A DNA stretch of 64,000 nucleotides from CAIKLP01 sp965279595 (GCA_965279595.1 OZ257246.1:1922001-1986000), one strand, 5' to 3'; shown: positions 35,588-44,289, numbered from the stretch's first letter. Numbers and translations are program-made. The notes: a model not told the origin generated them from the sequence alone.

Positions 35588-35908
35588 TTATGGCAGTTTT
35601 ACAATTTCTTCGTCTCTACGCATTCTGTTCAAGCCTTTAACTACAAGGAAGATGGTAAATGCAATAACTGTAAATTGAATTAGGGTCTGAATGAAACTAC
35701 CATAATTGATGGTTACTGTTTCTCCTAAATGAAGTTTTAAATCCGCAAAATCTACTTTGCCAATTAAGAAACCAATTGGGGGCATGATTATATCTTTAAC
35801 AATAGAATCAACTACTTTTTGAAAGGCTGCTCCAATTACCACTCCAATGGCTAATTCTACAGCATTACCTCGGGAAACGAAAGTTTTAAATTCGGAAAGT
35901 ACACTCAT
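35588..35908 (-). CDS. mscL: large-conductance mechanosensitive channel MscL
   Basis: Stretch-gated pore that releases solutes on osmotic downshock. 106 residues. The N-terminal amphipathic helix and TM1 (FKTFVSRGNAVELAIGVVIG, then AAFQKVVDSIVKDIIMPP) and TM2 (FIQTLIQFTVIAFTIFLVVK) are intact. The C-terminal part after NRMRR is only about 10 residues, against 20-40 in most MscL, so the cytoplasmic helical bundle is missing or very short. The periplasmic loop (GKVDFADLKLHLGETVTINY) is normal. Upstream of the DUF3078 gene. Confidence 0.94.
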   Translation of the reverse strand: MSVLSEFKTFVSRGNAVELAIGVVIGAAFQKVVDSIVKDIIMPPIGFLIGKVDFADLKLHLGETVTINYGSFIQTLIQFTVIAFTIFLVVKGLNRMRRDEEIVKLP

Positions 35909-35931
35909 GTTTTGTTTTTTTATTTTAATAA

Positions 35932-35967
35932 ATGTAAAAAAAAATGCCCTTTTTCAAAAGGGCATTT
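35932..35967 (-). terminator. terminator after asnS
   Basis: Arms AAATGCCCTTT (35942-35952) and AAAGGGCATTT (35957-35967), followed on the minus strand by a T-run. It ends asnS 6 bases after its stop codon. Confidence 0.88.
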
Positions 35968-35972
35968 AATTA

Positions 35973-37487
35973 TTATGGTAATAATCTTCCATACATTCTT
36001 GGGAATGGAATAGATTCACGGACATGTGGTAATTTACAAACCCATGCAACTAATCGCTCCAAACCTAATCCAAATCCAGCATGTGGTACTGAACCGTATC
36101 TTCTTAAATCTAAATACCATTCGAATGCTTCCATTGGCAATTCATGTTCATTTATTTTTGAGATCAATTGATCTTTATCTGTTTCCCTTTCTCCTCCACC
36201 AACTATTTCTCCATAACCTTCAGGTGCTAATACATCAACACCTTTAGCAAACCTGCTATCATCAGCACGCTTTAAGTAAAATGCTTTTACTTCATGTGGC
36301 CAATTGTATACCATGATAGGCGTTTCAAATAACCTTGTTAAAACGGTTTCATCAGAGCCTCCAAAGTCATCACCATAATGGAAATTCCTCGCCGAATTCA
36401 ACCATTGTGGGATATTCTTTTGGTCTTCTTCACAATCTCTCAATTCATCTCTTAAACTTGCAACTTTAGTGATGTTGAAATTGATTTCTCCTTTTTTCAT
36501 TCCTGGCTGTGCCATTTTTTCTTCACGCTCTTCAATGTCTTTTTGAATTTCAACAATTCTATTTTCAACTTTTGCTAAATCAGCTTCTAAAGTTTTGATT
36601 GAATTTTTTCCATTCACATCTTGTTCCCCTTTGATAATTCTTACTGCTTCATCATAAGGTAATCTTGGAAATTTTTGAACAATGTTTTTAAGTATATCGG
36701 TATTTCTTTCAATTACTTCTAATTCTTCAGTACATGATTCTAAAACTTTGCCAACAACAAACTGCAAGAATTTTTCAATCAAATCCATGTTCATATCTAA
36801 ATCATAGAACGCCATCTCTGGTTCTATCATCCAAAATTCTGATAAATGTCTTCTGGTTTTTGATTTCTCCGCTCTAAATGTTGGTCCAAACGTATATATT
36901 TTACCCATTGCCATAGCCATCGCTTCACCGTATAATTGTCCGGATTGCGATAAATAGGCTGGAGTATCATAAAATTCTGTTTCAAATAAATTGGTAGTTC
37001 CTTCACATGCATTGCCTGTAAAAATAGGAGCATCCATTTGAACGAATCCTTCATTCTGAAAAAATTCATGAATAGCATAAGTAATTCTATTTCTTATGCG
37101 CATGATTGCCCACTGGCGACGAGAACGTAACCATAAATGACGATTATCCATTAAGAATTCAATACCATGTGCTTTTTTTGAAATAGGATATTCTTCCGCA
37201 ACTTGAAAAACATTTAAGCTGCTAACTTGTAATTCAAAACCACCTGATTGTCTTTCATCTTTGATAACAGTACCAGTTAATGAAACTGCACTCTCCAAGC
37301 TTAATTTATCAGCTTGCAGAAATTGCTCATTATTAATATTTGATTCAGTTACCACGCATTGACAAATCCCAGTTCCATCTCTTAAAACAATAAACACAAG
37401 GCCTTTACCTGTTCTTTTATTTGCAACCCAGCCTTGTAAAGTAACTTCTTTCCCTTCGGCATTCTTTAAATCTTTTATATAGATCAT
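35973..37487 (-). CDS. asnS: asparagine--tRNA ligase with coiled-coil insertion
   Basis: Class IIb synthetase, 504 residues (E. coli 466). The N-terminal OB fold is about 1-105 (TLQGWVANKRTGKGLVFIVL). Class II motif 2 is GPTFRAEKSKTRRHLSEFWM (residues 201-220), and motif 3 is GFGLGLERLVAWVC. Between EAVRIIKG (near 287) and YGDDFGGSDE (near 371-380) there are about 84 residues, where most AsnRS have some 15. The extra piece is highly charged with heptad-like spacing (ENRIVEIQKDIEEREEKM; VASLRDELRDCEEDQKN), a helical hairpin. It sits next to the active site. Single gene with its own promoter and terminator. Confidence 0.96.
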   Translation of the reverse strand: MIYIKDLKNAEGKEVTLQGWVANKRTGKGLVFIVLRDGTGICQCVVTESNINNEQFLQADKLSLESAVSLTGTVIKDERQSGGFELQVSSLNVFQVAEEYPISKKAHGIEFLMDNRHLWLRSRRQWAIMRIRNRITYAIHEFFQNEGFVQMDAPIFTGNACEGTTNLFETEFYDTPAYLSQSGQLYGEAMAMAMGKIYTFGPTFRAEKSKTRRHLSEFWMIEPEMAFYDLDMNMDLIEKFLQFVVGKVLESCTEELEVIERNTDILKNIVQKFPRLPYDEAVRIIKGEQDVNGKNSIKTLEADLAKVENRIVEIQKDIEEREEKMAQPGMKKGEINFNITKVASLRDELRDCEEDQKNIPQWLNSARNFHYGDDFGGSDETVLTRLFETPIMVYNWPHEVKAFYLKRADDSRFAKGVDVLAPEGYGEIVGGGERETDKDQLISKINEHELPMEAFEWYLDLRRYGSVPHAGFGLGLERLVAWVCKLPHVRESIPFPRMYGRLLP

Positions 37488-37519
37488 TTGTTATTAAATA
37501 GTTAATGAAAACACGAATG

Positions 37520-37527
37520 CAAAAATA
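37520..37527 (-). promoter_or_regulatory. -7 element of asnS
   Basis: Minus strand TATTTTTG, a perfect match to TAnnTTTG, 32 bases before the ATG; the region is shared with divergent rpoN. Confidence 0.5.
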
Positions 37528-37572
37528 GTTGTTTTTTCTATTTTTATTGTATTTTCGAGCGAATTACCGATA

Positions 37573-39039
37573 ATGTTAAAGCAAAGTTTACAACAAAAGT
37601 TATTACAGAAATTATCTCCACAACAGATACAGTTTATCAAGTTGTTGCAGATACCTACTGTTATGTTGGATACTAGAATCAAAGAAGAACTCGAAGAAAA
37701 CCCTGCTTTAGAGGACGGTAGTTTATCTTCAGCTGAAGAAATTCCTGAATATTCAATGGATGATGAGGAAAATAGGGAAGAAGTTCCTGAATCTTCAGAG
37801 CAAGATGAATTTAACATTGATGATTACCTTCAAGATGATGATCAAGATGATGGTTATAAAATCATGTCTGATAATGATTCTGATGATGAAGAGAAAAAAG
37901 AAATGCCTATTGTGGTTTCTTCCTCTTTCCATGAAATGTTGCAACTGCAATTAAACTTAAGTGTTTTGGGTGATCATGAATTTTTAGTTGCTCAACAAAT
38001 TTTAGGCAGTTTAGATGATGATGGCTATTTAAGAAGACCTATTAATGCATTAGTAGATGATCTAGCTTTTTCTCAAAATATTTTCACCAATGAAAATGAA
38101 ATAGAAAATTTATTGCAACTGATTCAAGAATTCGATCCAGCAGGAGTGGGTGCAAGAAATTTGCAAGAATGTTTATTGTTACAATTGAAACGCAAATCGC
38201 AACAAAATCGTTCTGTGATGATAGCTATCAATATTGTAGAAAAATATTTAGATGAGTTTACTCGTAAGCATTATGATAAACTAGAAAGATCATTAGGGAT
38301 TACTGGGGTGGAATTAAAAGATGCTATTGCTGAAATATTAAAATTAAATCCAAAACCAGGAAATTCATACGCTGATAATTCAAAGCAATTACAAATCATA
38401 CCTGATTTCATAATCATGAAAAATGATCAAGTATTGATTTTGACTTTGAATTCTAAAAATGCGCCTGAATTAAGAGTCAGTCGTTCTTATCAAGAAATGT
38501 TTCAGACTTATGATAAATCTGTTCAAAAGGATAAAAAATTAAAAGAAGCAGTTCAATTTGTAAAACAGAAACTTGATTCTGCGAAATGGTTTATTGATGC
38601 TATCAAGCAAAGGCAACAAACTTTAATTAGAACCATGAATGCCATCATGAATTTTCAATATGATTATTTCTTGACTGGTGATGATCGCAAATTAAGACCC
38701 ATGATTTTAAAGGACATTGCTGATCAAGTGGATATGGATATATCAACAGTTTCAAGGGTTGCCAATAGTAAATATGTGCAAACAGAGTTTGGAACATTTT
38801 TATTGAAATCATTTTTTTCTGAAGGAATTCAAACAGAAAGTGGAGAAGAAGTTTCTAATAGAGAAGTAAAGAAAATTTTAGAAGATTGTATTTCATCAGA
38901 AGATAAAAAGAAACCATTGGCAGATGAACGATTGGCAGAAATTCTAAAAGATCAAGGTTATACAATTGCCCGCAGAACAATTGCTAAATATAGAGAGCAG
39001 TTAAATATTCCAGTTGCACGCTTGAGGAAAGAATTGTAA
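37573..39039 (+). CDS. rpoN: RNA polymerase sigma-54 factor
   Basis: Alternative sigma factor that needs an AAA+ activator. 488 residues. The N-terminal glutamine-rich activator-interacting region (MLKQSLQQKLLQKLSPQQIQ) is intact, followed by an acidic linker (about 45-105, many Asp/Glu), the core-binding region, the HTH (DIADQVDMDISTVSRVANSK) and the C-terminal RpoN box ARRTIAKYREQLNIP. No activator gene or clear -24/-12 promoter is seen in this window. Its TAA overlaps the next ATG by one base, so the epimerase-like gene is coupled to it. Confidence 0.97.
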   Translation: MLKQSLQQKLLQKLSPQQIQFIKLLQIPTVMLDTRIKEELEENPALEDGSLSSAEEIPEYSMDDEENREEVPESSEQDEFNIDDYLQDDDQDDGYKIMSDNDSDDEEKKEMPIVVSSSFHEMLQLQLNLSVLGDHEFLVAQQILGSLDDDGYLRRPINALVDDLAFSQNIFTNENEIENLLQLIQEFDPAGVGARNLQECLLLQLKRKSQQNRSVMIAINIVEKYLDEFTRKHYDKLERSLGITGVELKDAIAEILKLNPKPGNSYADNSKQLQIIPDFIIMKNDQVLILTLNSKNAPELRVSRSYQEMFQTYDKSVQKDKKLKEAVQFVKQKLDSAKWFIDAIKQRQQTLIRTMNAIMNFQYDYFLTGDDRKLRPMILKDIADQVDMDISTVSRVANSKYVQTEFGTFLLKSFFSEGIQTESGEEVSNREVKKILEDCISSEDKKKPLADERLAEILKDQGYTIARRTIAKYREQLNIPVARLRKEL

Positions 39040-39842
39040 TGAACAAATCAATAAGTATTTTAGGATGTGGGTGGCTCGGTACAGCTCTTGCAAAGGCATT
39101 AATTCAAGAAGGTCATATTGTTAATGGATCAACTACAACAAAAGAAAAGTTAGATGAACTTTCTGCAATAGGAATTAATCCATTTTTAATTTCAGAGCAA
39201 ACTGGAATTCCGATTCATTTTTTTCAAGTTGATGTTTTAATCATTTGTATTCCACCTAAATCAAATAATTTTAAAGAGCAGTTTTCTAAAATCATTAAGG
39301 CAATTGCTAATTCTAACTGTGAACGAATCATATTCACTAGTTCAACTTCAGTATATGCTCAAACGGAAGGTGTTTGTTTAGAAAATGCAAACCTTATTCC
39401 ATTATCAAAAAATGCAGAGCATCTAATTTTCGCTGAAAATGAATTAGGCAAATTAGATAAGAAGAAAAGAGTATCGATTTTAAGATTGGCTGGATTGATT
39501 GGAAAGGGTAGACATCCAGGAAATTTTTTTGCTGCTAAAAAAGAAATTAAAAATCCATATCAAGTAGTGAATTTGGTAGTGCTTGATGACATTGTAAGGT
39601 TAGTTCAGCAAATCATAAAAAGAGATACCTATCATTTATTGAATGTTTGTGCTGATCAACATCCAACAAAAATTGAATTTTACACAGCTGCTAGCAAAAA
39701 AATAGGATTAGAATTACCTGAATTTGAAGCTGCAGCAAAAGTTAGTTTTGGAAGAATAGTTTCAAACGAAAAATCAAAACTTAGAATGCAATTTGATTAC
39801 CAATATGGAAATTTAATGGATTGGTTAAATCGCTCAAGCTAA
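39039..39842 (+). CDS. NAD(P)-dependent epimerase/reductase-like protein
   Basis: 267 residues, extended SDR family of the YeeZ type. The dinucleotide-binding motif ISILGCGWLGTALAKAL is at the N-terminus (the GxGxxG form), and VLIICIPPKSNNFKEQF and IIFTSSTSVYAQTEG follow; the catalytic-like Tyr in the latter and SILRLAGLIGKGRHP support an SDR. Substrate is not known. Translation is coupled to rpoN by the one-base TAATG overlap. The 3' end overlaps the convergent HPt gene by 9 bases. Confidence 0.85.
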   Translation: MNKSISILGCGWLGTALAKALIQEGHIVNGSTTTKEKLDELSAIGINPFLISEQTGIPIHFFQVDVLIICIPPKSNNFKEQFSKIIKAIANSNCERIIFTSSTSVYAQTEGVCLENANLIPLSKNAEHLIFAENELGKLDKKKRVSILRLAGLIGKGRHPGNFFAAKKEIKNPYQVVNLVVLDDIVRLVQQIIKRDTYHLLNVCADQHPTKIEFYTAASKKIGLELPEFEAAAKVSFGRIVSNEKSKLRMQFDYQYGNLMDWLNRSS

Positions 39843-40184
39843 TTGGTTAGCAATAATATCTTTCATTTCAAGATATACCTCATTTAAAGAGTGCCCAACT
39901 TGTTGAATGCGTTCTGGTAAGGTTTCTAAATCTTCATTATTTTTAGCTGAAAATTCAATTGATTTTACTAAATCAGAAAGCTCTTGCATTCCCATAGTAG
40001 CAATACTTGATTTCATTTTATGAGCAGCTTTGCCAACAGCAACAATATCATTATTTGTTAATCCTGTTTGAAGATTATTATAATCATCAGGTGTAAGATC
40101 AATAAACATTTGCAATAATGCTGAAGCAACACTTCTGTCATTATCAACCAATGCTAATATTTTATCCACTACTACAATTCCCAT
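39834..40184 (-). CDS. orphan histidine phosphotransfer (HPt) protein
   Basis: 116 residues, all-helical. The phosphorylatable His is H55 in VGKAAHKMKSSIATMG, with the standard H-x2-K-x-S pattern of HPt domains. It has no other domain. No hybrid histidine kinase or response regulator is near, so its partners are encoded elsewhere. It is convergent with the epimerase-like gene (9 bases shared) and stands upstream of nothing on its strand, so it is most likely a separate transcript. Confidence 0.9.
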   Translation of the reverse strand: MGIVVVDKILALVDNDRSVASALLQMFIDLTPDDYNNLQTGLTNNDIVAVGKAAHKMKSSIATMGMQELSDLVKSIEFSAKNNEDLETLPERIQQVGHSLNEVYLEMKDIIANQLA

Positions 40185-40227
40185 ACTATTTGTTGTCTAA
40201 TCAAATATAAACATTTCCAATTATTTA

Positions 40228-41460
40228 TTAAAAAGTAACTGGAATAAGAAGTTCTTCTTTATTTCTTTTGATTTTTAATTGAATGGTTTGACCTTTAGCA
40301 AACATGCTTAAGCCTTTCATGTAATCTTGAATATTAGCAATTGGAAGTTCATTCATAGATAGAATGATATCCCCAGTTTTTAAACCTGCCTTTGAAGCCG
40401 GTTTGCCTTCTGTAACTCCATCTAATCTTAAACCAACACCATCAAAAGCATAATCAGGAATTACCCCAAGTGTAACTTTAAAAGATGCAGAGGAAGCTGA
40501 GTTATTGTTTTTTGTTTGAGTAAAAACCATTTTATATGGAATGTTACTTAAGTCGTTGGCTACTGAAGCAATGTATTTGATTACTTCAACCTCACCTGTA
40601 AAATTAATTTTATCAGCATCATCACTTGGTTTATGGTAATCCATATGAGTACCAGTATAAAAATGTAATACAGGAATATTCTTTAAATAGAAGGAGGCAT
40701 GGTCTGATGGACCCATTCCTGCTGAATCAGCTTTATAGGTGATTTTTGAATTTATCTTATTTAATACTTCAGGAAATTGTGGACTAGTTCCTATTCCTGA
40801 AAGTACTATTCTTTTTGTTGAATCATTTAATCTCCCAATCATATCCATATTTAACATACAAGTTATTTTGGAAAGTTCAATTGTAGGGTTATTTGTGAAG
40901 TATTTTGAACCTAATAAACCTTCTTCTTCCCCAGAAAAACAAATGAAAAGGAAATTAACTTTTTCCTTTTTGCCATTGCTGCTAAAGTATCTAGCAAGTT
41001 CCATAACTCCAGCTGTGCCTGATGCATTATCGTCAGCCCCATTATGAATTTTATTTTCAGGGTTTGGATCTAATGAATTGCCTGAATGACCTAAACCTAA
41101 ATGATCAAAATGTCCACCAATTACAATGGTAAAATCTGATTGATTATCTAAATATCCAATAATATTATGTGCTGTACCTTTAAGCTCTTTTTGATCTTCT
41201 GAGGCATGAGGATTTGTGCTTGTTTTAAAAGGAAAAGGTTGAAGAAATCCTTGTGTCCCCATTGGACTCAATCCTGCTTTTCTAAATTCTTTAATGATAT
41301 AGTTAGCAGCAAGTAATTCCTCTTTTGTACCTGGAAATCTGCCATTAAGTTTATCTGAACTTAAAAATTCAATGTCTTTTTTTATTTTACTTTCTTTGAT
41401 TTGCGCATTCGAAATTAAAATAGAAAATAATAAGGTCAAGAATAATATAATTCGTTTCAT
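40228..41460 (-). CDS. secreted M28 metallopeptidase with C-terminal PDZ domain
   Basis: Di-zinc aminopeptidase type, 410 residues. Signal peptide MKRIILFLTLLFSILISNAQ. Zinc and catalytic residues lie in IVIGGHFDHLG, GADDNASGTAGVMELAR, CFSGEEEGLLGSKYF and the later GPSDHASFYLKNIPVLHFYT with HMDYHKPSDDADKI. After about residue 315 comes a PDZ domain (AFDGVGLRLDGV, ASKAGLKTGDIILSMNELPI). M28 peptidases with PDZ are common in Bacteroidota. It starts 7 bases after the TolB-like gene, so the two form an operon. Likely peptide uptake or processing. Confidence 0.94.
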   Translation of the reverse strand: MKRIILFLTLLFSILISNAQIKESKIKKDIEFLSSDKLNGRFPGTKEELLAANYIIKEFRKAGLSPMGTQGFLQPFPFKTSTNPHASEDQKELKGTAHNIIGYLDNQSDFTIVIGGHFDHLGLGHSGNSLDPNPENKIHNGADDNASGTAGVMELARYFSSNGKKEKVNFLFICFSGEEEGLLGSKYFTNNPTIELSKITCMLNMDMIGRLNDSTKRIVLSGIGTSPQFPEVLNKINSKITYKADSAGMGPSDHASFYLKNIPVLHFYTGTHMDYHKPSDDADKINFTGEVEVIKYIASVANDLSNIPYKMVFTQTKNNNSASSASFKVTLGVIPDYAFDGVGLRLDGVTEGKPASKAGLKTGDIILSMNELPIANIQDYMKGLSMFAKGQTIQLKIKRNKEELLIPVTF

Positions 41461-41467
41461 AGTTTTT

Positions 41468-42529
41468 TTAGTCTATCCAATCTGCAATAAATAAGTTCGT
41501 ATCTCTTGTACCTCGATTATTTCGGTTGGAAGAAAATACAATTTTCTTTCCATCAGGAGAAAACATAGGGAAAGCATTGAACATACTAGAATTGGTAATT
41601 CTTTCCATTCCTGATCCATCTAAATTAACAAGGAATAATTGAAAATCATATCCTCTTTGTGAATGGTGATTGGAAGAAAAAATAATTTTATTTCCTTTAG
41701 GAGTGAAAAATGGAGCCCAGTTTGCTTTACCTAAATGAGTAACTTGTTTTAAGTTTCCACCATCTAAATCACATGTGTAAATCTCCATGGTAGTTGGTGC
41801 TACTAGGCCTTGAGATAATAATTCTTTATATTCATTTACTTCTTCTTCTGTAGTCGGACGAGATGCTCTAAATACTAGTTTAGTTCCATCTGGAGAAAAG
41901 AAAGCACCACCATCATAGCCTAGTTCAGTTGTGATTTGCTTTTGATTGCTACCATCAATATCCATAATCCACAATTCTAAATCTCCACTTCTTGTTGATG
42001 TAAAAACTATTTTATCACCTAATGGAGATACTGTTGCCTCTGCATCATATCCTGGAGTATTTGTTAATTGTTTTTTGATGTTTCCTTTTAAGTCAGCTAC
42101 AAAAATATCATACTCAGGTGACACTTGCCATAAATATTTATGATCTGCACGAGGCTCAGGTGGGGCAGGACATTCAGCTCCTCCTAAATGAGTTGAAGCA
42201 TATATTATTTCTTTATTTCCCGGCATAAAAAAAGAACAAGTTGTTCTACCTAATCCAGTAGAAATCATTTTGGGTTTATAAGTGGAATCTTTAGATGCTG
42301 CATTAATATCCATATTGAATATTTGATCGCATTTTAATCCCCACTTTGAGTTATTAGATTGAAAACTCAAATTCTTTCCATTGAAACTAAAGTAAGCCTC
42401 TGCATTATCACCACCAAAAGTTAGCTGTTTAAGATTTAATAAATGAGGTTCGTTTTTTGATTGTGCTTGTAAGAAAAAAGGAATACATATCAACACAAAT
42501 ACTTTTAACAATAGGGAAACTTTACGCAT
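41468..42529 (-). CDS. secreted TolB-like beta-propeller (PD40 repeats)
   Basis: 353 residues. Signal peptide through FFLQAQ. Several PD40 repeats in the pattern ATVSPLGDKIVFTSTRSG, GGAFFSPDGTKLVFRASRP, PFFTPKGNKIIFSSNHHS and AFPMFSPDGKKIVFSSNRN, which build a TolB or DPP-like propeller. No hydrolase domain is attached. It is the first gene of a pair with the M28 peptidase and may dock peptides or partner proteins for it (inference from the gene pair). Nothing resembles TolB's Pal-binding partners around it. Confidence 0.9.
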   Translation of the reverse strand: MRKVSLLLKVFVLICIPFFLQAQSKNEPHLLNLKQLTFGGDNAEAYFSFNGKNLSFQSNNSKWGLKCDQIFNMDINAASKDSTYKPKMISTGLGRTTCSFFMPGNKEIIYASTHLGGAECPAPPEPRADHKYLWQVSPEYDIFVADLKGNIKKQLTNTPGYDAEATVSPLGDKIVFTSTRSGDLELWIMDIDGSNQKQITTELGYDGGAFFSPDGTKLVFRASRPTTEEEVNEYKELLSQGLVAPTTMEIYTCDLDGGNLKQVTHLGKANWAPFFTPKGNKIIFSSNHHSQRGYDFQLFLVNLDGSGMERITNSSMFNAFPMFSPDGKKIVFSSNRNNRGTRDTNLFIADWID

Positions 42530-42634
42530 AATATATTTTGAACTGTTTATTCCACAAAAATTAATTAAATAAATAGAATTATTGTCAGTTTTTTGTCATC
42601 AGATAATTATATAAAAAATATTTTAAACGGATTA

Positions 42635-43252
42635 TTAAATAGCATGTATAATTTCTGATAAATCATCTGATTTTAGCATCAAATGGGTATGTAAACCTAA
42701 GCTTTTTGCTGTTAATATGTGTTGTGGACTATCATCAATAAATAGGGTTTCATCAATTATTAACTGATGATTTTGAATTACTTTTTCGAAAATATCTTTA
42801 TTGGGTTTACGCATTCCCATTTGATGGGAATAATAAGTTTTCTCGAAAAAATTATCCATTCCATTGGTTAAATGAAAGGTCTTTTCTAAATATTTTAAGA
42901 TCCATTGATAATGAATCTCATTGTTATTACTTAGTAAATATGTATTAAACTTTTTCTTTGCATAAAGTAGGACTTCTAAATGACCATCAGGAATTCCCAG
43001 CAACATTTTGTTCCAAGCTTCATCTATTTGTTGGTCTGAGAGACTTGATTTTGCTATATCTCTAATGCCATTTCTAAATTCTTCTGGACTTATATTTCCT
43101 TTCTCGAATTGATCGAAAATCGGATTTTGTTGTAAGTGTCCAAAAAAACCTTCTTCACCCTGAATGCCTAATTGTTGAAAGCTCTTGATTGTTAATTGGT
43201 GGTCGATATCAAATATTACTGCACCGTAATCAAAAATGATGTTCTTAATCAT
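42635..43252 (-). CDS. HAD-superfamily phosphatase (YihX-like)
   Basis: 205 residues. Motif I is IIFDYGAVIFDID, in which the nucleophile Asp is in FDYG and the second Asp of the standard DxD is replaced by Gly, as in the YihX group (FDLGNVL). A helical cap follows. Motif II is TYLLSNNNEIH and motifs III/IV are GMRKPNKDIFEKV and ETLFIDDSPQHILTAKSLG. YihX-type enzymes dephosphorylate alpha-D-glucose 1-phosphate; the substrate here is unknown. Single gene upstream of a tRNA-Ala. Confidence 0.92.
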   Translation of the reverse strand: MIKNIIFDYGAVIFDIDHQLTIKSFQQLGIQGEEGFFGHLQQNPIFDQFEKGNISPEEFRNGIRDIAKSSLSDQQIDEAWNKMLLGIPDGHLEVLLYAKKKFNTYLLSNNNEIHYQWILKYLEKTFHLTNGMDNFFEKTYYSHQMGMRKPNKDIFEKVIQNHQLIIDETLFIDDSPQHILTAKSLGLHTHLMLKSDDLSEIIHAI

Positions 43253-43264
43253 CTCAAAATATTA

Positions 43265-43340
<76 letters not shown>

Positions 43341-43667
43341 TTGATGAAGCCAATATAGGGAATTTTGGGTTGTTTATGCTGTTTGCCATCAAGAGATTGA
43401 TTTTCAATTAATTGAGATTAAATTTTATTTTTCTTATTAATGTTTGATGATCGGCTTGCTAAATATTAACAATTAGAATTCATTTAATTCTAATTAAAAT
43501 TTAGAAATTAAGCTTGAAATCATTCATTTTGAACGATTTTCAATTTTGGAATTCAGATTTGTTAATAAAATTAAATGGAGAAAAGTTTAGTACTGCTTAA
43601 ATTTAAGATAGTTTGAAACTTACATATGTTTCAAATTTTATCTTTTAACCTAAAAAATATTTAACGT
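43341..43667. other. 327-base AT-rich gap between tRNA-Ala and the membrane protein gene
   Basis: No gene. It holds the upstream region of tRNA-Ala on one strand and of the membrane protein gene on the other. Near the latter is an inverted repeat, TTTGAAAC (43612-43619) and GTTTCAAA (43628-43635), 8-base arms with an 8-base spacer, 33 bases before the ATG. Nothing else is recognised. Confidence 0.6.
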
Positions 43668-44072
43668 ATGAACAAAATTCTTATTAGTGGAGTACTAGGA
43701 GGTATAGTTATCTTCTTACTCGGATGGTTATTTTATGGAATGTTATTTATGGATATGATGGCTAGTTATTCTGGAACTGCTACAGGTGTTTCTAAAGACC
43801 CAATGGAACTTGGATACATTTTCTTCGGTAATGTGATTACAGGTATATTATATGCTTGGATATTCAGTAAATGGACAGGAGCTATAGATATGATGAAAGG
43901 ATTACAATTAGGATTTATTTTCGGATTATTATCATCAGCAGGATCAGATTTGGTTACTTATGGAACTACCAACTTAGCTATGATGAATGGAATATTACTT
44001 GATGTTGTTTTGATGGGAGTGATGGGAGCTGCAGCTGGTGCTGTAATTGCTTTAACCATGAAAAAAGTTTAA
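43668..44072 (+). CDS. small four-helix membrane protein of unknown function
   Basis: 134 residues. Four hydrophobic segments are visible: about 4-24 (ILISGVLGGIVIFLLGWLFY), 47-64 (LGYIFFGNVITGILYAWIF), 75-90 and 108-131 (GILLDVVLMGVMGAAAGAVI). The first and second are joined by a short loop containing GTATGVSKDP. The Gly-rich first helix and the Gly/Ala-rich last one suggest a packed bundle. I do not recognise the family. It has its own terminator and lies between two minus-strand tRNA genes. Confidence 0.7.
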   Translation: MNKILISGVLGGIVIFLLGWLFYGMLFMDMMASYSGTATGVSKDPMELGYIFFGNVITGILYAWIFSKWTGAIDMMKGLQLGFIFGLLSSAGSDLVTYGTTNLAMMNGILLDVVLMGVMGAAAGAVIALTMKKV

Positions 44073-44093
44073 ATCATCAAATTCTTTAAAATG

Positions 44094-44128
44094 AAAAAAG
44101 TGTAAGAAATCTCTTACACTTTTTTTTT
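44094..44128. terminator. terminator shared by the membrane protein gene and tRNA-Met
   Basis: Arms AAAGTGTAAGA / TCTTACACTTT with a 4-base loop, with a T-run on both strands: plus-strand T-run ends 2 bases from the tRNA 3' end. It can end both genes. Confidence 0.85.
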
Positions 44129-44129
44129 G

Positions 44130-44203
44130 TGGGCCCAGCAGGGCTCGAACCTGCGACCAAAAGATTATGAGTCTCCTACTCTAACCAACTGAGCTATGGG
44201 CCC
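44130..44203 (-). tRNA. tRNA-Met (CAT anticodon)
   Basis: 74 bases: acceptor GGGCCCA / TGGGCCC, D arm GCTC / GAGT, anticodon stem GGAGA / TCTTT (two G-U pairs), loop CTCATAA with anticodon CAT, T arm GCAGG TTCGAGC CCTGC, discriminator A. It lacks the three G-C pairs of the anticodon stem that mark initiator tRNA. It is the elongator Met, or less likely the Ile-type tRNA whose C34 is changed to lysidine. CCA is not encoded. Confidence 0.9.
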
Positions 44204-44289
44204 TAATTCTATTCGAATTGGCTGCAATTTTACACAAATAAGCTCGAAAATCAAATAATTGATTAAAAATTAGCAAATAAACATTCGGC

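Noticed and set aside
42635..43252. HAD protein with Gly in place of the second Asp of motif I as an inactive enzyme
   Set aside because: YihX-type phosphatases carry the same FDxG form and are active, so it is not evidence of inactivity.
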